Assembly (NCBI GenBank): GCA_024509875.1
Contig: JAMPIV010015284.1
Span: 319,001 to 383,000 of the forward strand
Source: Oreohelix idahoensis
Lineage: Eukaryota; Mollusca; Gastropoda; Stylommatophora; Oreohelicidae
Length of the DNA: 64,000 nucleotides
Direction of reading: 5' to 3'
In this document: positions 49,636 to 62,626 of the stretch, one piece after another
Layout: the number at the start of each line of letters is the position of its first letter
How positions within the stretch are numbered: the first letter of the stretch is position 1
Position numbers and translations under genes: made by a program
The notes under the pieces: model-generated
What the model was told of the DNA's origin: nothing
Database searches by the model: none
Seen by the model: the letters and a program-made list of their open reading frames with translations, nothing else

Positions 49636-51282
49636 CATTTATTCTTATACGTCTTAGATATCAAGGGACACAAAAAGATATTTCATATTAACATGCTCAA
49701 GCAATTTCATACACGTCCTGAACACTTACAGTCAATTTTTCATGAACTAGATGACAACACAGTATCTACTTGTTATTATTCTAACTTATCTGTCATCCAG
49801 GAAGAAGAATCTTCTTTTCCTGAGGTACAGTTACCGTTACCGGTACCAGTAGTTCAACCTACTGAATCTTGGCGGGATGTAACCATCTCTTCAACGGTTA
49901 CACCGCAACAGCGTCTACAGATTGCTAATCTATTACAATCTTATCCAGATGTATTGACCGACGTCCCGGGTCGCACATCGGCTATCAGTCATGACATTAC
50001 TCTCAATGATGATACACCTATTCGTGTACATCCCTATTCGGTTCCTTTACATTTTCTTGCTAAAACTACTAAGGAACTTGAACAGATGTTGTCTCTGGGA
50101 ATCATTGAGACTAGTAATTCGCCATTCTCTTCTCCATTAGTGATTGTCCGGAAGAAGGACAATAACATCAGACTATGTGTTGATTATAGAAAATTAAATG
50201 CTAAGACTATAGTTGACAGCGAACCACATCCACTTATCGACGACTTACTGCCACGTCTATCCAACGCAACTATATTTAGTGAGATAGACTTAACTAAAGG
50301 TTATTGGCAGATACCACTGACCGAAAAGGCTAAGTACTACACCGCATTTTCCACTCCACAAGGTCTATACCAGTGGAATGTGATGCCTTTTGGGCTTGTT
50401 AATGCGCCAGCTACCTTCATTCGCCTGATGCGACAAATTTTATCAGGTAGACCAGACGTTATTACATATATTGACGACATATGCTTGTTTAGTTCGTCGT
50501 TTGAGGAACATGTTTCGGGACTTAGATATGTTTTCGACACTCTAAGGAATTATCATCTAACTGCTAAACCTACAAAGGTGCAAATCGCGTGTAATGAGAT
50601 AACCTTTTTGGGACATATCATTGGATCGGGATATATCCGAACGTTACCTAGTACAGTCTCCAAAATTCTAAACATAGCAGTTCCTCAGACGAAGAAACAG
50701 GTCAGGAGTTTGTTAGGACTTGTTCAATATTACAGTAGATTCATACCAAACTTGTCATCCATCACGGCTGTATTGTCTTCATTGTTAAAAAAAGACATGC
50801 CGGTGAAGGTGACATGGACTGGTACATGCAATGAAACTTTCAACAAAATTATAAATTTGTTCTCGCATGAACCAATTTTAAGACTTCCCGATGCTTCCAA
50901 AAGATTTTTCTTACGAACAGATGCTAGTAACTACGGCATTGGTGCATGCCTGCTCCAGAACCATGATGGCATTCTACATCCTACCTTATATATTTCAAGA
51001 AAGCTAAAGCCGGCAGAAACAAAGTATTCCACAGTGGACAAGGAACTTTTATAAGTGATATGGGCAATAACTAAACTTGAAAAGTTCTTGCTTGGTGCTC
51101 CCTTCACCATACAGACGGACCAACGTGCTGTAGCATTTTTGCGTCGATCTAACCATAAGAGCCAAAAACTCGCCAGATATGCAATCATCCTACAGCCATT
51201 TGAATTCTCCATTGAACATATTCCTGGCACTGAAAACATTGTGGCGGATGCGTTGTCACGTAATCCTATTGACGACGAATAA
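49636..51282 (+). pseudogene. pol: element D integrase tail, reverse transcriptase and RNase H
   Basis: The frame resumes at about 49645 with YVLDIKGHKK and IFHINML, matching the integrase C-terminal end of A (YIVDINGKHK). The linker NLSVIQEEESSFPEVQLPLP is shared. RT follows with VDYRKLN, IDLTKGYWQIPL, PFGLVNAPATF and the catalytic YIDD, then the tether LGHIIGSG. RNase H has LRTDASNYGIGA, YISRKLKPAE, TDQRAV and VADALSR. An in-frame TAA at 51052-51054 interrupts RNase H; the frame continues to a stop at 51282. ATG at 49693 starts the first long ORF, but the homology begins upstream of it. Confidence 0.93.
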
Positions 51283-52298
51283 TCAACATTAACATTCCTA
51301 AAACATATCAACTATAAGGGAACTAACCTTGCCTTCAATTTAAACTTTATAAACACTATATGCATCACAGAATTGAACTAAAGACAATCAAGGTATACAT
51401 ATTGACATTGAAACTTCGTCTAACGTCCATACACGATGTATGAATATTCGTTGAACAATCATGGAACAATATCTGACGACAAGTCGAACTTATTATCCTA
51501 TGTGCACTTAATTCTTGGATGCTGGGATAAATGACATTTCTTTCCAACGTAAACGTTGAACATTTTTGCCTAAAAGAATTCATCAGGATCAAGACTACGG
51601 ATGGATCATCATATCCTATACTAATTAATTAGTTAACTTAACTTCTTAATTGAATTATTATCAATAAAATGAAATGTGAGAAAAAAATGAAATGAAAGAA
51701 CAAAAAAAGAGAACGAAATATAAAAAGAAGAAATTATGAAAAGAGAAAATAAATCTCACACAAGTATTAGATTAATATTTTTTTTAAATGTACCTATACA
51801 TTATTTAGTTAGTTAAATTAGATAGTTATTATTCACTAACACTTAACACACACAATTAAGTTAAACTTATATTCGAATTTCTTTCTATTTCTTCTCACTT
51901 ATTTTGTCTTTTCTTCTCTCATAACATCGCGTTACATTAGAACCTTAATAATTTAACTATTAGTTTAATTAATTAATTTAATTTTAATTAGTCAAATTAA
52001 TTCCTATATGACATACTAATACGACAGACCTTACTTTAATTTAATTCTATCATTCACTATTAACATTGGACATTTTATTTAGTTGATATAATAATATGTA
52101 TAATATTGATATATAATATGATTAATGTTAGATGACTATGACAAATAGTTAGTTGACATGACCGCGACACGGTTCTACTCAGAACATCGTCGGCCATATG
52201 TCACGATTGTGTTAAATTTTTTTTTTTGAAAAATTGTTAAGTCGGATAGATCTTGAAAAAAAATCTATCGATTTTTTTTCCCCCGGTGTACAGGGAAT
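51283..52298 (+). other. element D 3' untranslated stretch
   Basis: 1 kb, very AT-rich, no gene. T runs at 52218 and 52272. The bases before the LTR (GGTGTACAGGGAAT) give only a weak polypurine tract. Confidence 0.75.
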
Positions 52299-53096
52299 TG
52301 TTACGGTATATGATATTAACGCCGTCTGCTAAAGGTTAGCGGACGTGCAAATGTAAAGGTTAAGACATTTAATATATTGCGATAGATGTTTCAATTATTG
52401 AACGCTCCATACACGATCGATTATGACGTGTCTAGCGTTGTTTAGGACACAGTCGGTAACTAGGAGACGCTACCCTTTGTTACTTGACCGCCAAGCTGAA
52501 TAGCTGCGTTTTTCTAACCTTCCAATTCAATGGCATGATATAGCCATTTATATGTGCATTTTTGATGGACCAGGGTCAGTCCTAGAACTCTATATGAGAG
52601 GAAAATGTATGGAGGTTAGTATTTAACTAGAATTCTCAGAAGGAGGAGAATAATCGTCAAATTCGTATGAAATATTCAGACTCGCAGTCTCACTGTCGGC
52701 AGGTAGCCATGTCTAGCTGCGCGTGCATATAGCTGTGATGTTCTGACGACAATATTGCACTGTATCCTTAAACGGACATTGACACGTAAACCAGCAGTCT
52801 ACGTTATTGATTAATTTATGCATGACTTATAAGGACTTATGTTCTGTTCCTATTTGAAATGATCATCCTGTGTGTACATGTGATTAAATATTACGGACTC
52901 AATCTGAAGGCATTAATTACTTCATTAATGTTGCTGAGTTCAAGTTACATGAACTACTTCTTCATACCATGCTACTGAGTTGTATGAACACCTTCACCCT
53001 AATTCGCGTAATACTAAACAAAGCACGATTAACAAGAGATCACTAAAGTAACCATACTCAGTGCATGATCTTCAACCGGCAAATAACTCAGCAACA
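52299..53096 (+). repeat. element D 3' LTR
   Basis: 798 bp, same length as the 5' LTR. Confidence 0.95.
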
Positions 53097-53101
53097 GGAA
53101 C

Positions 53102-54230
53102 ATAGAGTGTGCATAGATTACAGGAAACTGAATGCTGTCACAGAAGGACAAGTGGATCCATTACCAGACACAAAACAGTTATTTGCCAGATTGAACAAGG
53201 CAAAATACTTTTCGAAGGTGGATCTTAGCAAAGGCTATTACCAGATTCCAGTGAAGCCTGAAGTTAGACCTTATTTAGCTTTTAGCACCTCGGAAGGACA
53301 TTATGAATTCAACATGCTATTATTCGGACTGAAAAATGCTCCGAGTGTCTTTTCTAGGATGATGCGCAAATTGTTGGATCCCTTGAATAATCCATGTATC
53401 ACGAATTTCATGGATGATATTCTAGTCGCCACAGAAACATTTGAAGAACACATTAACTCTCTGAATATGTTATTTGATAGGCTCAGAGAAGCAAACTTAA
53501 CTGCTAGACCAACAAAATGTTGTATTGGATGCAAAGAGTTGGAATTCTTGGGACATACTGTATATCAGGGTAACATGACCCCTGACCACAAGAACTTGGA
53601 AAAACTGCAGAGAGCACCTAGACCACAAACAAAAAATGACGTGCGATCATTCGTGTCGTTATGTGGGTTTTACCAAAGATATATCAAAAATTTTAACTCT
53701 ATATGTGCTCCGCTGACTAATCTGAGTCGCAAGGGAAATCCAGATAAAATTGTTTGGTCCGCGCAATGTGAATTGGCATTTCAGGAGTTAAAGGAAAAAC
53801 TTACTAGCAAGCCTATTCTCAAATTGCCTGATTTGACTCAGGACTTTGTGGTGAGAACAGATACAAGTAATGTAGGCCTGGGGGCGGCTCTGTTGCAAGG
53901 GTCCTCTTCAACAAATGGGGAACTGAACCCAGTCGCTTATGCAAGCCGCAAGTTGAATAAAGCGGAACAAGGATATTCCACAAGCGAAAAAGAATGTTTA
54001 GCGTTAATCTGGGCAATAAAATAGTTCCAAATCTATCTGTATGGTAGGACTTTTGTGGTCCAGACGGATCATCAGCCGCTAGTATTCTTATCTCAGGCCA
54101 AGCATGAAAATGCAAGATTGTTAAGATGGTCTTTATTATTGCACCCTTATCAGTTTAATATTCAATATATCCCGGGGTCACAGAATATCGGTGCAGATTT
54201 CCTCAGTAGGCACCCCTGTGATCAAAATTA
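53102..54230 (+). pseudogene. pol: element C pol, second part: RT and RNase H
   Basis: Continues directly from the GGAAC duplication with RT motifs HRVCIDYRKLN, VDLSKGYYQIPV, FGLKNAPSVF, the catalytic FMDD and LEFLGHTV. RNase H has VRTDTSNVGLGAAL, YASRKLNKAEQGYS and EKECLALIW. A TAG at 54022-54024 cuts the frame; it then stays open to 54230 with QTDHQPL, LRWSLLL, IPGSQN and GADFLSR. The ORF start given by an ATG at 53065 lies inside the element D LTR and is an artefact. A polypurine tract AGGTGGGGAGATG ends at 54322, next to the LTR. Confidence 0.94.
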
Positions 54231-54322
54231 GAGTAGTTGGCAGGCGTGAGGAGTTTATTTTATCTATGTGTATCACTGGTTTTGGAACTTGCATTAGTGC
54301 ATGTTTTCAGGTGGGGAGATGT
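54231..54322 (+). other. element C 3' untranslated stretch
   Basis: Short non-coding link to the 3' LTR, ending in the polypurine tract. Confidence 0.75.
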
Positions 54323-56656
54323 GTGGTGAAAAATACATTGATTCAACGTTAAAATACCTCCAATTATAAAGATAACGGGTAAGATAACATGTAGAGATAA
54401 AATTATACGAGGGTACATTCTCGCCTACGCCAGCGCTTTCTACCGCCATTCAAACTAACTAGTTGGAACATGCAGACTAAACGGTTTACCCTTTTAAACG
54501 GGAGGGAAACGGAGATAAGGAAAAAATTATGACGGTCTGAACACGTATTTGAATCTAAAATACAAAAAGACGCAATTTGTAGTTTAAAGGAAAAAAATTA
54601 CGCCACTAGTTGACACAATGTAAGGAATTGGTAGAAAAACGACCTTAGCTCTTGTTAGAAATAGTTGTATCTTTGACGTTTTACGGTAATTAGTCTTGTA
54701 GTTTGAATCTAGCGGCAAACGCGTGAACGAAGGTTCAAAAACAAATTTCAAAAACTAACCTTGAGAAAAGTAGGGTTTTCTTTAATTATAAAGTTATGAA
54801 AATAAAACCTAGCTAGTTTAATAGCCCATCTTGAGCAGAGAAATAATATACTTTTAAATATACAGACGGACAGATAACACGGAAGATATTGACGAAAGAC
54901 CGTATTGTTCCAATCAGATTAGCAAACAGTTATTTGTGCATATTTTCACTAGAGTTACATTTTGGCGTCCTTGAAGACTAAAAATGCAAGAATCAAACTG
55001 CAATGAACTAGAGGGGCAAAGTCGGAGGATAGTAGCTAAAAATAACTTAGTGGGGCAGGTTTGTGTAGTTTTTGCATGTAGTTGGTCCAAGAAACAAGTG
55101 AAATTTAGGGAAAAAACCAAGTTAAGACAGACGGACTAACAGAAAATACTACACACTAGACTGAGATTTGACTGAAATTTGACTTTTAGTTTGAATATTT
55201 GAAAAAGTTAGAGGGGAAGTCCGCTGATTGGACAAAAGCATTTATATTATTGAATGAGAGACGCACGCTTGTGCCATTTTTGAAAGACTGTCCTGTAACA
55301 CAGTTCGTGTATGCTAAATGAGTGTTTTCCAGAAGATATATATATATATATATTCTTAGTGGGACGCCATACTATAGCCAGCAGCTCAGCTGAGTTTTGC
55401 TAGTACTAAGTAACTGTGTTCTCAATTCTGAATTGTGGTAAGGAAAAAAAGCATTGATCTTGTATATTTTAATATTTTGAGTGATTGATACTGCCATATC
55501 ATGAAAAATGATTACGACAAGTGAGTGTGTGCTCTAGGTCCCCAGCAGCAGTCCAGGGCCTAGAGACAAACTAATAAAATATGAAAACCTATCTACGACT
55601 ATAGAAGACAGATCTATATTTGAAGATCAGTGGGAACATATCACCCACCTTATTAAATGGAAGAGGTAACTATTGAACATATTTCGGATGCAATACAGTC
55701 TTGGGAAACTGGTACTATTTGATAACAACTGGGTGAGATGTGCTAAGTTGGTCAGAGAGATCTGACCCAATCTATGTAATGTTGTTTTGTGGTGTTGTGT
55801 GTAAGAGTGGCGCAGTAAATAGAGTGTTGACACATGGCACAACTTTTGTTTCAGAGTCGCTGATCTGATACTACGATTGTGCCAGATGCTTTTGTAGAAG
55901 TACAAAAGCGGGTGTCTGTACAGCCTAACATTTTACTCCAGCTACTGAGAGGAGTGGGCCACAAGAATTCTGTACTACATCATTACAGGCCAGTAAAGTG
56001 CAAACCTGGCCTGCTGGAGATTCCTAAACTATTTCCACCATAAATAAAGACATAAAAGCGTGCAATATAAACATTAATATCAGTCCATATGTCAAGGACA
56101 ATGAACTTTATAACCATAGATTGGGAATGATGACGCCACCCCAACTAAACACCCAGTGCTAGTTTTTTCCCAGGACACTGTAGATATTATTAATATTAAC
56201 TATTGTAATAATATACCTATGTACAAAAATTACATTTGATTATGCAATAAATATATATGCATTTCATTGAAAATTACATATTATTTCCTATGTTATGACC
56301 AAAAAAAAAAAAAAAACAATTGGTTCAGGACTAATAAAATTTAAAAGATTTTCAAACTTAAACTTTAACAGCCAGAGTTAGTTCAGTGTATTATAGAGTT
56401 TATTATCATTAATAGACTTAGAATTTACATGTGTGTGTTTGTGTATTTTATTACCTACACATTACATTTCAGTACCCTAGACTTTTAACGTAGCTAACAT
56501 ACATAATAGCAGAATAGGTCTGTGTGAGGTCGTAAGTGGTAGCGGAAAGGCATTCTGTACTCACATAACCTTTTATCATCAGGAGCCCTCACAGCTGACC
56601 TCATACAGTACACTAGGTAACATAATAATCATACAATAACATCAAAAACCACTACA
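54323..56656 (+). repeat. element C 3' LTR
   Basis: 2334 bp copy of 37834-40163. Confidence 0.95.
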
Positions 56657-56661
56657 CCGTC

Positions 56662-57402
56662 CAATCTGACCAGATGTGTGATCTTTCGCTTATAATGGGC
56701 GTATTTTTTCTAATTGCTATTAAGTTGTAACCGCTAGACTGTTATCTCAGTCGTTTTTTTTAATTTGTTTTATTTATTTATTAGCATTGTTGTAAGCCCT
56801 GAAAAGGGCTAATCGTGTAAAGGACCGTGCGTTGGTTGCCTATAGTCGTCACGGGGTGCGTTTATTCTAGCATTGTTACGTATTAAATGTGTGTATTTAT
56901 TTACTTTTGCAAGTGTGTTACTTTTATTTCTACAGCTTTTATTATTGATTCCACGGCAGCTCTGAAAAGGAAACGTACTTAAAAGGTCGACTAAGAGAAA
57001 TTTAGATGTATGTGTGTTTTTGGTTGGTTCAGTTTGTGTGTTTACCACTTGTGTCTGCCGATAGTGTCATCTTTCCTAGCTCCAGCTGATTTATGACTTT
57101 GTTGATGATGATTGGTCGTAGGACCTCTAAAACTGTAATTAGTTATTCGTTCATTGCATTCTTCCATTGTCCTGTTTTATTTGATGTGTCAGTGATAATC
57201 TATCGCTATTGCTTTACGCTTTGTTTCGTTGGTGGAGAACTGAGTGCTTTATTTTCCTGCCTATATATTTATATAACTGGCAGGTGTGTAGTCAGTTGTC
57301 GGAGTTTAGTTTTGATGTGGAGTTCCTGTTTACTTGACTGTGGCTTTGTCGTCAATCTATTTCTTGCCTTAATTTTCCGAATCTTTTGTTCGAATACCAT
57401 CA
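56662..57402. other. unassigned spacer
   Basis: No family recognised. The 176-codon ORF starting at 57093 is real only in its last part, where it runs into LINE sequence. Confidence 0.4.
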
Positions 57403-57640
57403 CCAACCAAGAGGACATGCACACCATTATAGCTGGTAGACGGTGGAGCTGGGTTGGCCATATCCTCAGAAGAGACCCTGATGACATCACAAGAACAGCT
57501 ATGCTATGCACCGCTGAAGGAAAGCGAAAGAGAGGCCAACCAAAAAGAACTTGGCGGAGAACTATGGGCCAAGATGCAAAGAATGAACCAGAACTGGGGC
57601 ACTACACGAATGATGGCCACTGACAGAGCAAAGTAGAAGC
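57403..57640 (+). pseudogene. LINE ORF2 C-terminal fragment
   Basis: Reads TIIAGRRWSWVGHILRRDPD, DITRTAML, GKRKRGQPKRTWRRTM; after one frame change, MQRMNQNWGTTRMMATDRAK. This is the conserved tail after the RT domain of APE-type LINEs (W-GH--R and GRP--TW motifs). The RT core is missing. It may belong to the same LINE type as the endonuclease fragments at 3084-3830 and 5563-6010. Confidence 0.85.
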
Positions 57641-57684
57641 AGTTTGTTGCTAACCTACAAGTCCCCATATTTCTAGGTGGCTGT

Positions 57685-58241
<557 letters not shown>

Positions 58242-58587
58242 AGTCATATATTAATCTAGGGGAGTTAAGCGTTAAAAGGCTCGTATGTACAGGTCGGTTT
58301 TTGGTTATCACGCTTGTAAACTGACTAGCGTTAGTTTGTTTTAAAAAAATATGATAAGTAATCTGTTCGAAAGTTCTCGAAGGTTCTTAATGTTATGGTT
58401 TGAGCTGAGCGATATTCTCTCGCTTTCTCGCGGCTAGCCCGCGCATGTGTTATTGGCTGAGCTGTACTGAGATACGGTAATCTCGAGACAGTGAGTTCCT
58501 GACCAGTGTTTGGTGAAGGGAGTTAGCGATGTTTTTCGCTGTGTGTACGGGTGGATTTTTGTGAAGTCAGTTGAATAGATATTGATA

Positions 58588-58763
58588 CATTTTTAAGCCG
58601 TGGAGTATTGTAAACTGAAGTGTATGCAGCCTTTTGAGTATTCATATTTTCAAGCCATGGAGTATTGTAAACCGCAGTGTACGCTGTCCTTTTTGGAGTA
58701 TTCATATTTTCAAGCCATGGATTATTGTAAACTGCAGTATATGCAATCCTTTTGAGGAATTTT
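58588..58763. repeat. tandem repeat of about 60 bp, three units
   Basis: Units share AAGCCRTGGAGTATTGTAAAC, a variable middle and CCTTTTGAG-TATTCAT. The third unit is truncated. Confidence 0.85.
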
Positions 58764-60554
58764 GTTGCTGTGCATTTTCTATGAGAAGTGCGCCGCGATG
58801 TGCTGTAATTGAGCTCTATGGAGTAATTGAGCTTTACGGATTCATTTATCCGATACTTCATATTTTGCAGTAAACTGTGTCTCTGGTGTCAACGTGACTG
58901 TGTTGTAGCGTTAATAAACAGTGTAGAACGTTACCTGGAGTTACAACGGTTCCTGACTTCTGCATGTGCTTTGGTGTGTGTGATTGTTATTGACTTATTC
59001 TAGTACTACACGGCGTTCGCGTTCACTGATATCTACACACCCACCAACATTCTAAATACAGTGACAGAACAGCAGCACATATTTATGATAGTCTGTGTGG
59101 CGGGTTAAAGAAATAATATTTTAATACTTTACCCATATACAGTTCTAACAGTTTACTATTAACAGTTGTGTTACAGTTGTTACAGTGGTGGCCATTCTCT
59201 CCATGCTTGATCACAAAGAAGTTATACTTTTAACAGTGATGGCCATAACCATCAACATTAACAGAACTGTATGTACAACAAGAAACTACAGTTGTTACAG
59301 TGGTCGACAGTGATATGGGGCTATTATGAAATGATGCACAAGTTGTTCTACAAGACTCACATTACAATGTTGCCGAGAACGCGAGGTGTTACAGTGATGA
59401 GCCAGTCTTACAGGGTGTGATACCCAGAAGATTCGGATTACATGAGTATATAAGGGAATTATATTAACATTTGGCTTCCCCACTAATGTCAAGTGGTGAA
59501 ACAAAAATACGGTGTGATTGACAGACGGTGTATAGAGGGAGTTCAAGTGTATATTTGCGGTATAACCAGTCCTTCTACACGTGTGCTACAAGTCAAGACT
59601 TGCAGTGTTCCAGTTCCTATTTTTCTGTGCGGTGTTCAAGCACATATCATACAGTGTCAAGGACCTGAGAGTGAGAAGTGACGAGTTCCAGTACCTTTCA
59701 ACGGTGGATTGTTTTTCTTTTCGGACTGTGTGATGCCCATCATTTTGGCGGAAAAGGACGGGATTTTTTTTAGTTTGCAAGATAAGTGGTTTTTGTTCTG
59801 TAAACTGTGCCACTTTATGTATGTCAACAAGCCTTCCCATATTATGCATTACGTATTCTGTTGAGTGTTCTATGTTCTATATTTGATGTTTATGTGGGCG
59901 GTTGGAGTGGTGACTTATGAAGGGAACATCCCAGTTTACCCAGCGCTTCATAAGCGTTCTATAGGATTTAGTTTGTGAGTGTCAATTGAGCGATAATTCC
60001 GGTTCAAGGCTAAAAGTCTTGCCGAAGTTTAGATCGCTATTTGCCTTTTACGACAATAAGTGTTTAGGTGTGACGTAACGTTTCATTGTTGTTATTGTAG
60101 TAATTTTTCTGTACCTTAGTTTATTGATTAATTTGTTCGTGAGTGTCTTCCTCTCTTTCCTATCTTTTATTTATATACACATTTTCCATTTATACACTGT
60201 GTTGTCTTGTTATTCTATTCGCAGCTGTCATTGCAAGCTTTGCAATAATTTTTTCTTTAGTTCTGCTTTATTGTTCAGTTGATTCTGCGGACGTTATCAT
60301 TTGTTCTCTAGTATCTTGTCTTCGTAGCTGTTGTTCTTAGTGTCTATATCGTTCGTCAATTCTTTGTGACTTATTATATGATTTTTTAATGCATAAATAA
60401 TTTATGGCTACATAATGATATAATATTGACTTCCCTCATATTGATGTGAATTTATAAAATTTCTATGCACAAGAACTTGTGATACAGTAACTAACGAATA
60501 ATTTGAATATTGTTGGAGAGATATTTGGCTGTTTGATTTGGAAACTCATATAAA
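58764..60554. other. non-coding region before the element E gag
   Basis: AATAAA at 58913, several short repeats around CAGTTGTTACAGTGGTGGCC (59172-59195) and a block at 59207-59297 that recurs at 63105. Possibly leader or LTR of element E; no matching LTR pair was found. Confidence 0.4.
59207..59297 (+). repeat. direct repeat left of element E
   Basis: TTGATCACAAAGAAGTTATA...CTACAGTTGTTA matches 63105-63192 in the same orientation with about ten differences. Confidence 0.9.
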
Positions 60555-62626
60555 ATGTCTACATCAGACATAATGTCAACGCTTGATGATATTCTCCAGG
60601 AGGGTAAGGATTATGGAGAACAAGGCCCAGATCTTGAGGAGTTTGTGTTAAACCGTTTCTTAGTTTATATAGTATCAGATATCTTGAGGAATTTGTGAAT
60701 ATTAATTTTCGGTCTGTTCCTCACATAGTTATTGCTAAGGAACTGACAGAGTTAATGCGTTTCCACCTTCGTTTTTTTCTATCAACATACCTCCACGTAC
60801 CACAGGGTCACATACTAGATAACATACACCGCGTTATACGCGATGACAATGTTGAAGAGGAGCAAATAAAAGGCAACAATCGAAGTGAACGGGAAAGGAT
60901 GAATGTTTTAGAAAGTATTGCTGAGGAGAGTGAACTACATGAGACAGTGTCTAATCTTAGAAGGGATTTACACAAATTGAACTTGGAAATTTCTGGTTCA
61001 CAAGCTGCATTGAACTCAGCATTGTGTAAGATCAAAGAGTTGGAAGCTCAGTTGGAAGATAAGCATAGTGAAGTTAGAAATCTCACGCAGGATTTTCAAG
61101 AAAAGAAAGAGATGTGGGAGAAATTAAAAGTTGAGACCAATGAACGTGAGAAGTCTTATATAGAAATGCTTCTTGCTGTATTGGGTGATAATGAGATTCT
61201 TGGTCGCCAACTTAAAGTGACGAATACTGTATCTCCGGAGAAGATTCATAAGCTTACGATTAGCCATGATAGGGAGCTTGAGGCACTACAACTGGAATTG
61301 ACACAGTTGAGAGCAAATAAGGAAAAGGGTTAGGAAAAGAGATTAGAAGAGTTAAAGATGCAGAAAGAGGAAATGACTAAGATTGAGAAATCACTAGCAG
61401 AGGAGAGGTGCAAAGTTTTGACATTTGATAACTTAAATAAGAAACAAAGTGAAGAGATTTCACTTAAAAATGTAAAAAATTTGGAATTAAGGAAAAGGGT
61501 TGATGGCCTATTAGATATTGTTTTGAACAACAAGATGTGGTCTACGGACATTGTTAGACAGAAAGTTGATTATCAACAAGTAACAAAAGCAAAGAGTCAG
61601 CCACATGCACTCAATGCTAACAGCAACGTCAAACATGGTGCACATAAATCCTTTCATGGCAAATACAATTTCCCACATACTAATGATAATGCTTCTAATA
61701 GTAGTGATTCTTGGCGTCAGGCCAACAAAGGTAATTCTACTGTAATAGTCAGTCCTGTAGACCAAGGTAAAAACTTTGATAAATGTCAGGTCAAGGCTCC
61801 AAAGAACAACCGTGTATCTACTTTTGGAAATTCTCATAAATTCATAACAAGGAACAAAACTACTAGTACTCAATCCCAAAAGGAAACCCATTATGTGCGG
61901 AATAATAAAGATTCTATCAGTCCTGTTACTTGTCATACTCAGCACAGACAGTATGATACAATTGGTAAGCATATTGCCACAGAAAAAAATAAAAACAATT
62001 TTGCTAGGAGAGATAATCGTGATTGTAGACAGTACCAAGGGGGGTTCATCAAGTTGTAATTTTCTTCCTCCAAGAAACTGGAGACAATTTAACAGATCTC
62101 AACATTTTGGTTCTAAAGATTTTGGAAATTATGGTAAAAATAACCACACTAGAGATTATCAACATTACACAAATTTTCCTCGGACACAACAAAATCCATG
62201 TAATAGATATTTTTATCCAAAGAGAGATATTAATCACAATATTGCTACATGGGGTTCTAAACATAACAATGGTCGCAATAGAGGAAAAAGCAATAGTTCC
62301 AATAGAGATAATAATTGTGACAGATAGCGCTATGACGGTAGATCTCTAACTGATATATTACATAACCAGGTTAACTTTTCTCATCATGAGCCCACAATTA
62401 TTAATAATCAAGGTAATAAGAATGGTAATATTCTCTCAAATGCTACTGCTTGCTCTGCTTTTGATTTCGAGAGAGCATCTCGTTGTCTTGAGTGCAGAAC
62501 TTTGTTCGACCCTACAGCGGGGACAAACTTGAGTTGCTGTCATACTCTCCCTGTGTTGTCTACACGTGACGGAGGAAGGTTTGTTGCTCACCATAAAGGG
62601 GCCGGAAGTTTACAAAGCCACAGTTG
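60555..62626 (+). pseudogene. gag: element E: Gag-only remnant related to A and D
   Basis: ATG at 60555 starts MSTSDIMSTLDDILQEGKDY, like the Gag start of element A, and stops at 60698. The next frame runs 60695-62059 with a single TAG at 61331-61333. It encodes a long heptad coiled coil (ESELHETVSNLRRDLHKLNL to about 61500), then a Ser/Asn-rich tail. After a frame change near 62040 come an Asn/Arg/His-rich region and a zinc-like CLECRTLF...LSCCH. The sequence then falls off before the protease active site. No RT, integrase or RNase H follows. The usual Gag core motif seen in A, B, C and D is not recognisable; coiled coil occupies its place. Confidence 0.8.

Larger units (their letters stand above)
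44597..53096 (+). mobile_element. LTR element D: Gmr1-like with an RRM segment in place of integrase
   Basis: LTRs at 44597-45394 and 52299-53096, both 798 bp, start TGTTACGG and end CAGCAACA. The duplication GGAAC lies at 44592-44596 and 53097-53101, inside element C. I count four differences between the LTRs by eye. The order is Gag, protease, RRM ORF, remnant of the integrase end, RT, RNase H. Confidence 0.95.
37834..56656 (+). mobile_element. LTR element C (Gmr1-like) carrying two nested insertions
   Basis: LTRs at 37834-40163 and 54323-56656 start TGTGGTGAAA and end CCACTACA. The target duplication CCGTC lies at 37829-37833 and 56657-56661. The order is LTR, primer site, gag, CCHC, protease, integrase, RT, RNase H, LTR. 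A mariner sits in gag and element D in the RT region. Without them it is about 9.4 kb. Confidence 0.95.

Noticed and set aside
53065..53096. ATG at 53065 as the start of the element C RT protein
   Set aside because: These bases belong to the element D 3' LTR; the same ATG occurs at 45363 in the other LTR.
57093..57402. N-terminal half of the 176-codon ORF at 57093 as a membrane protein
   Set aside because: Hydrophobic by AT-rich composition, in frame with a LINE tail only by chance.
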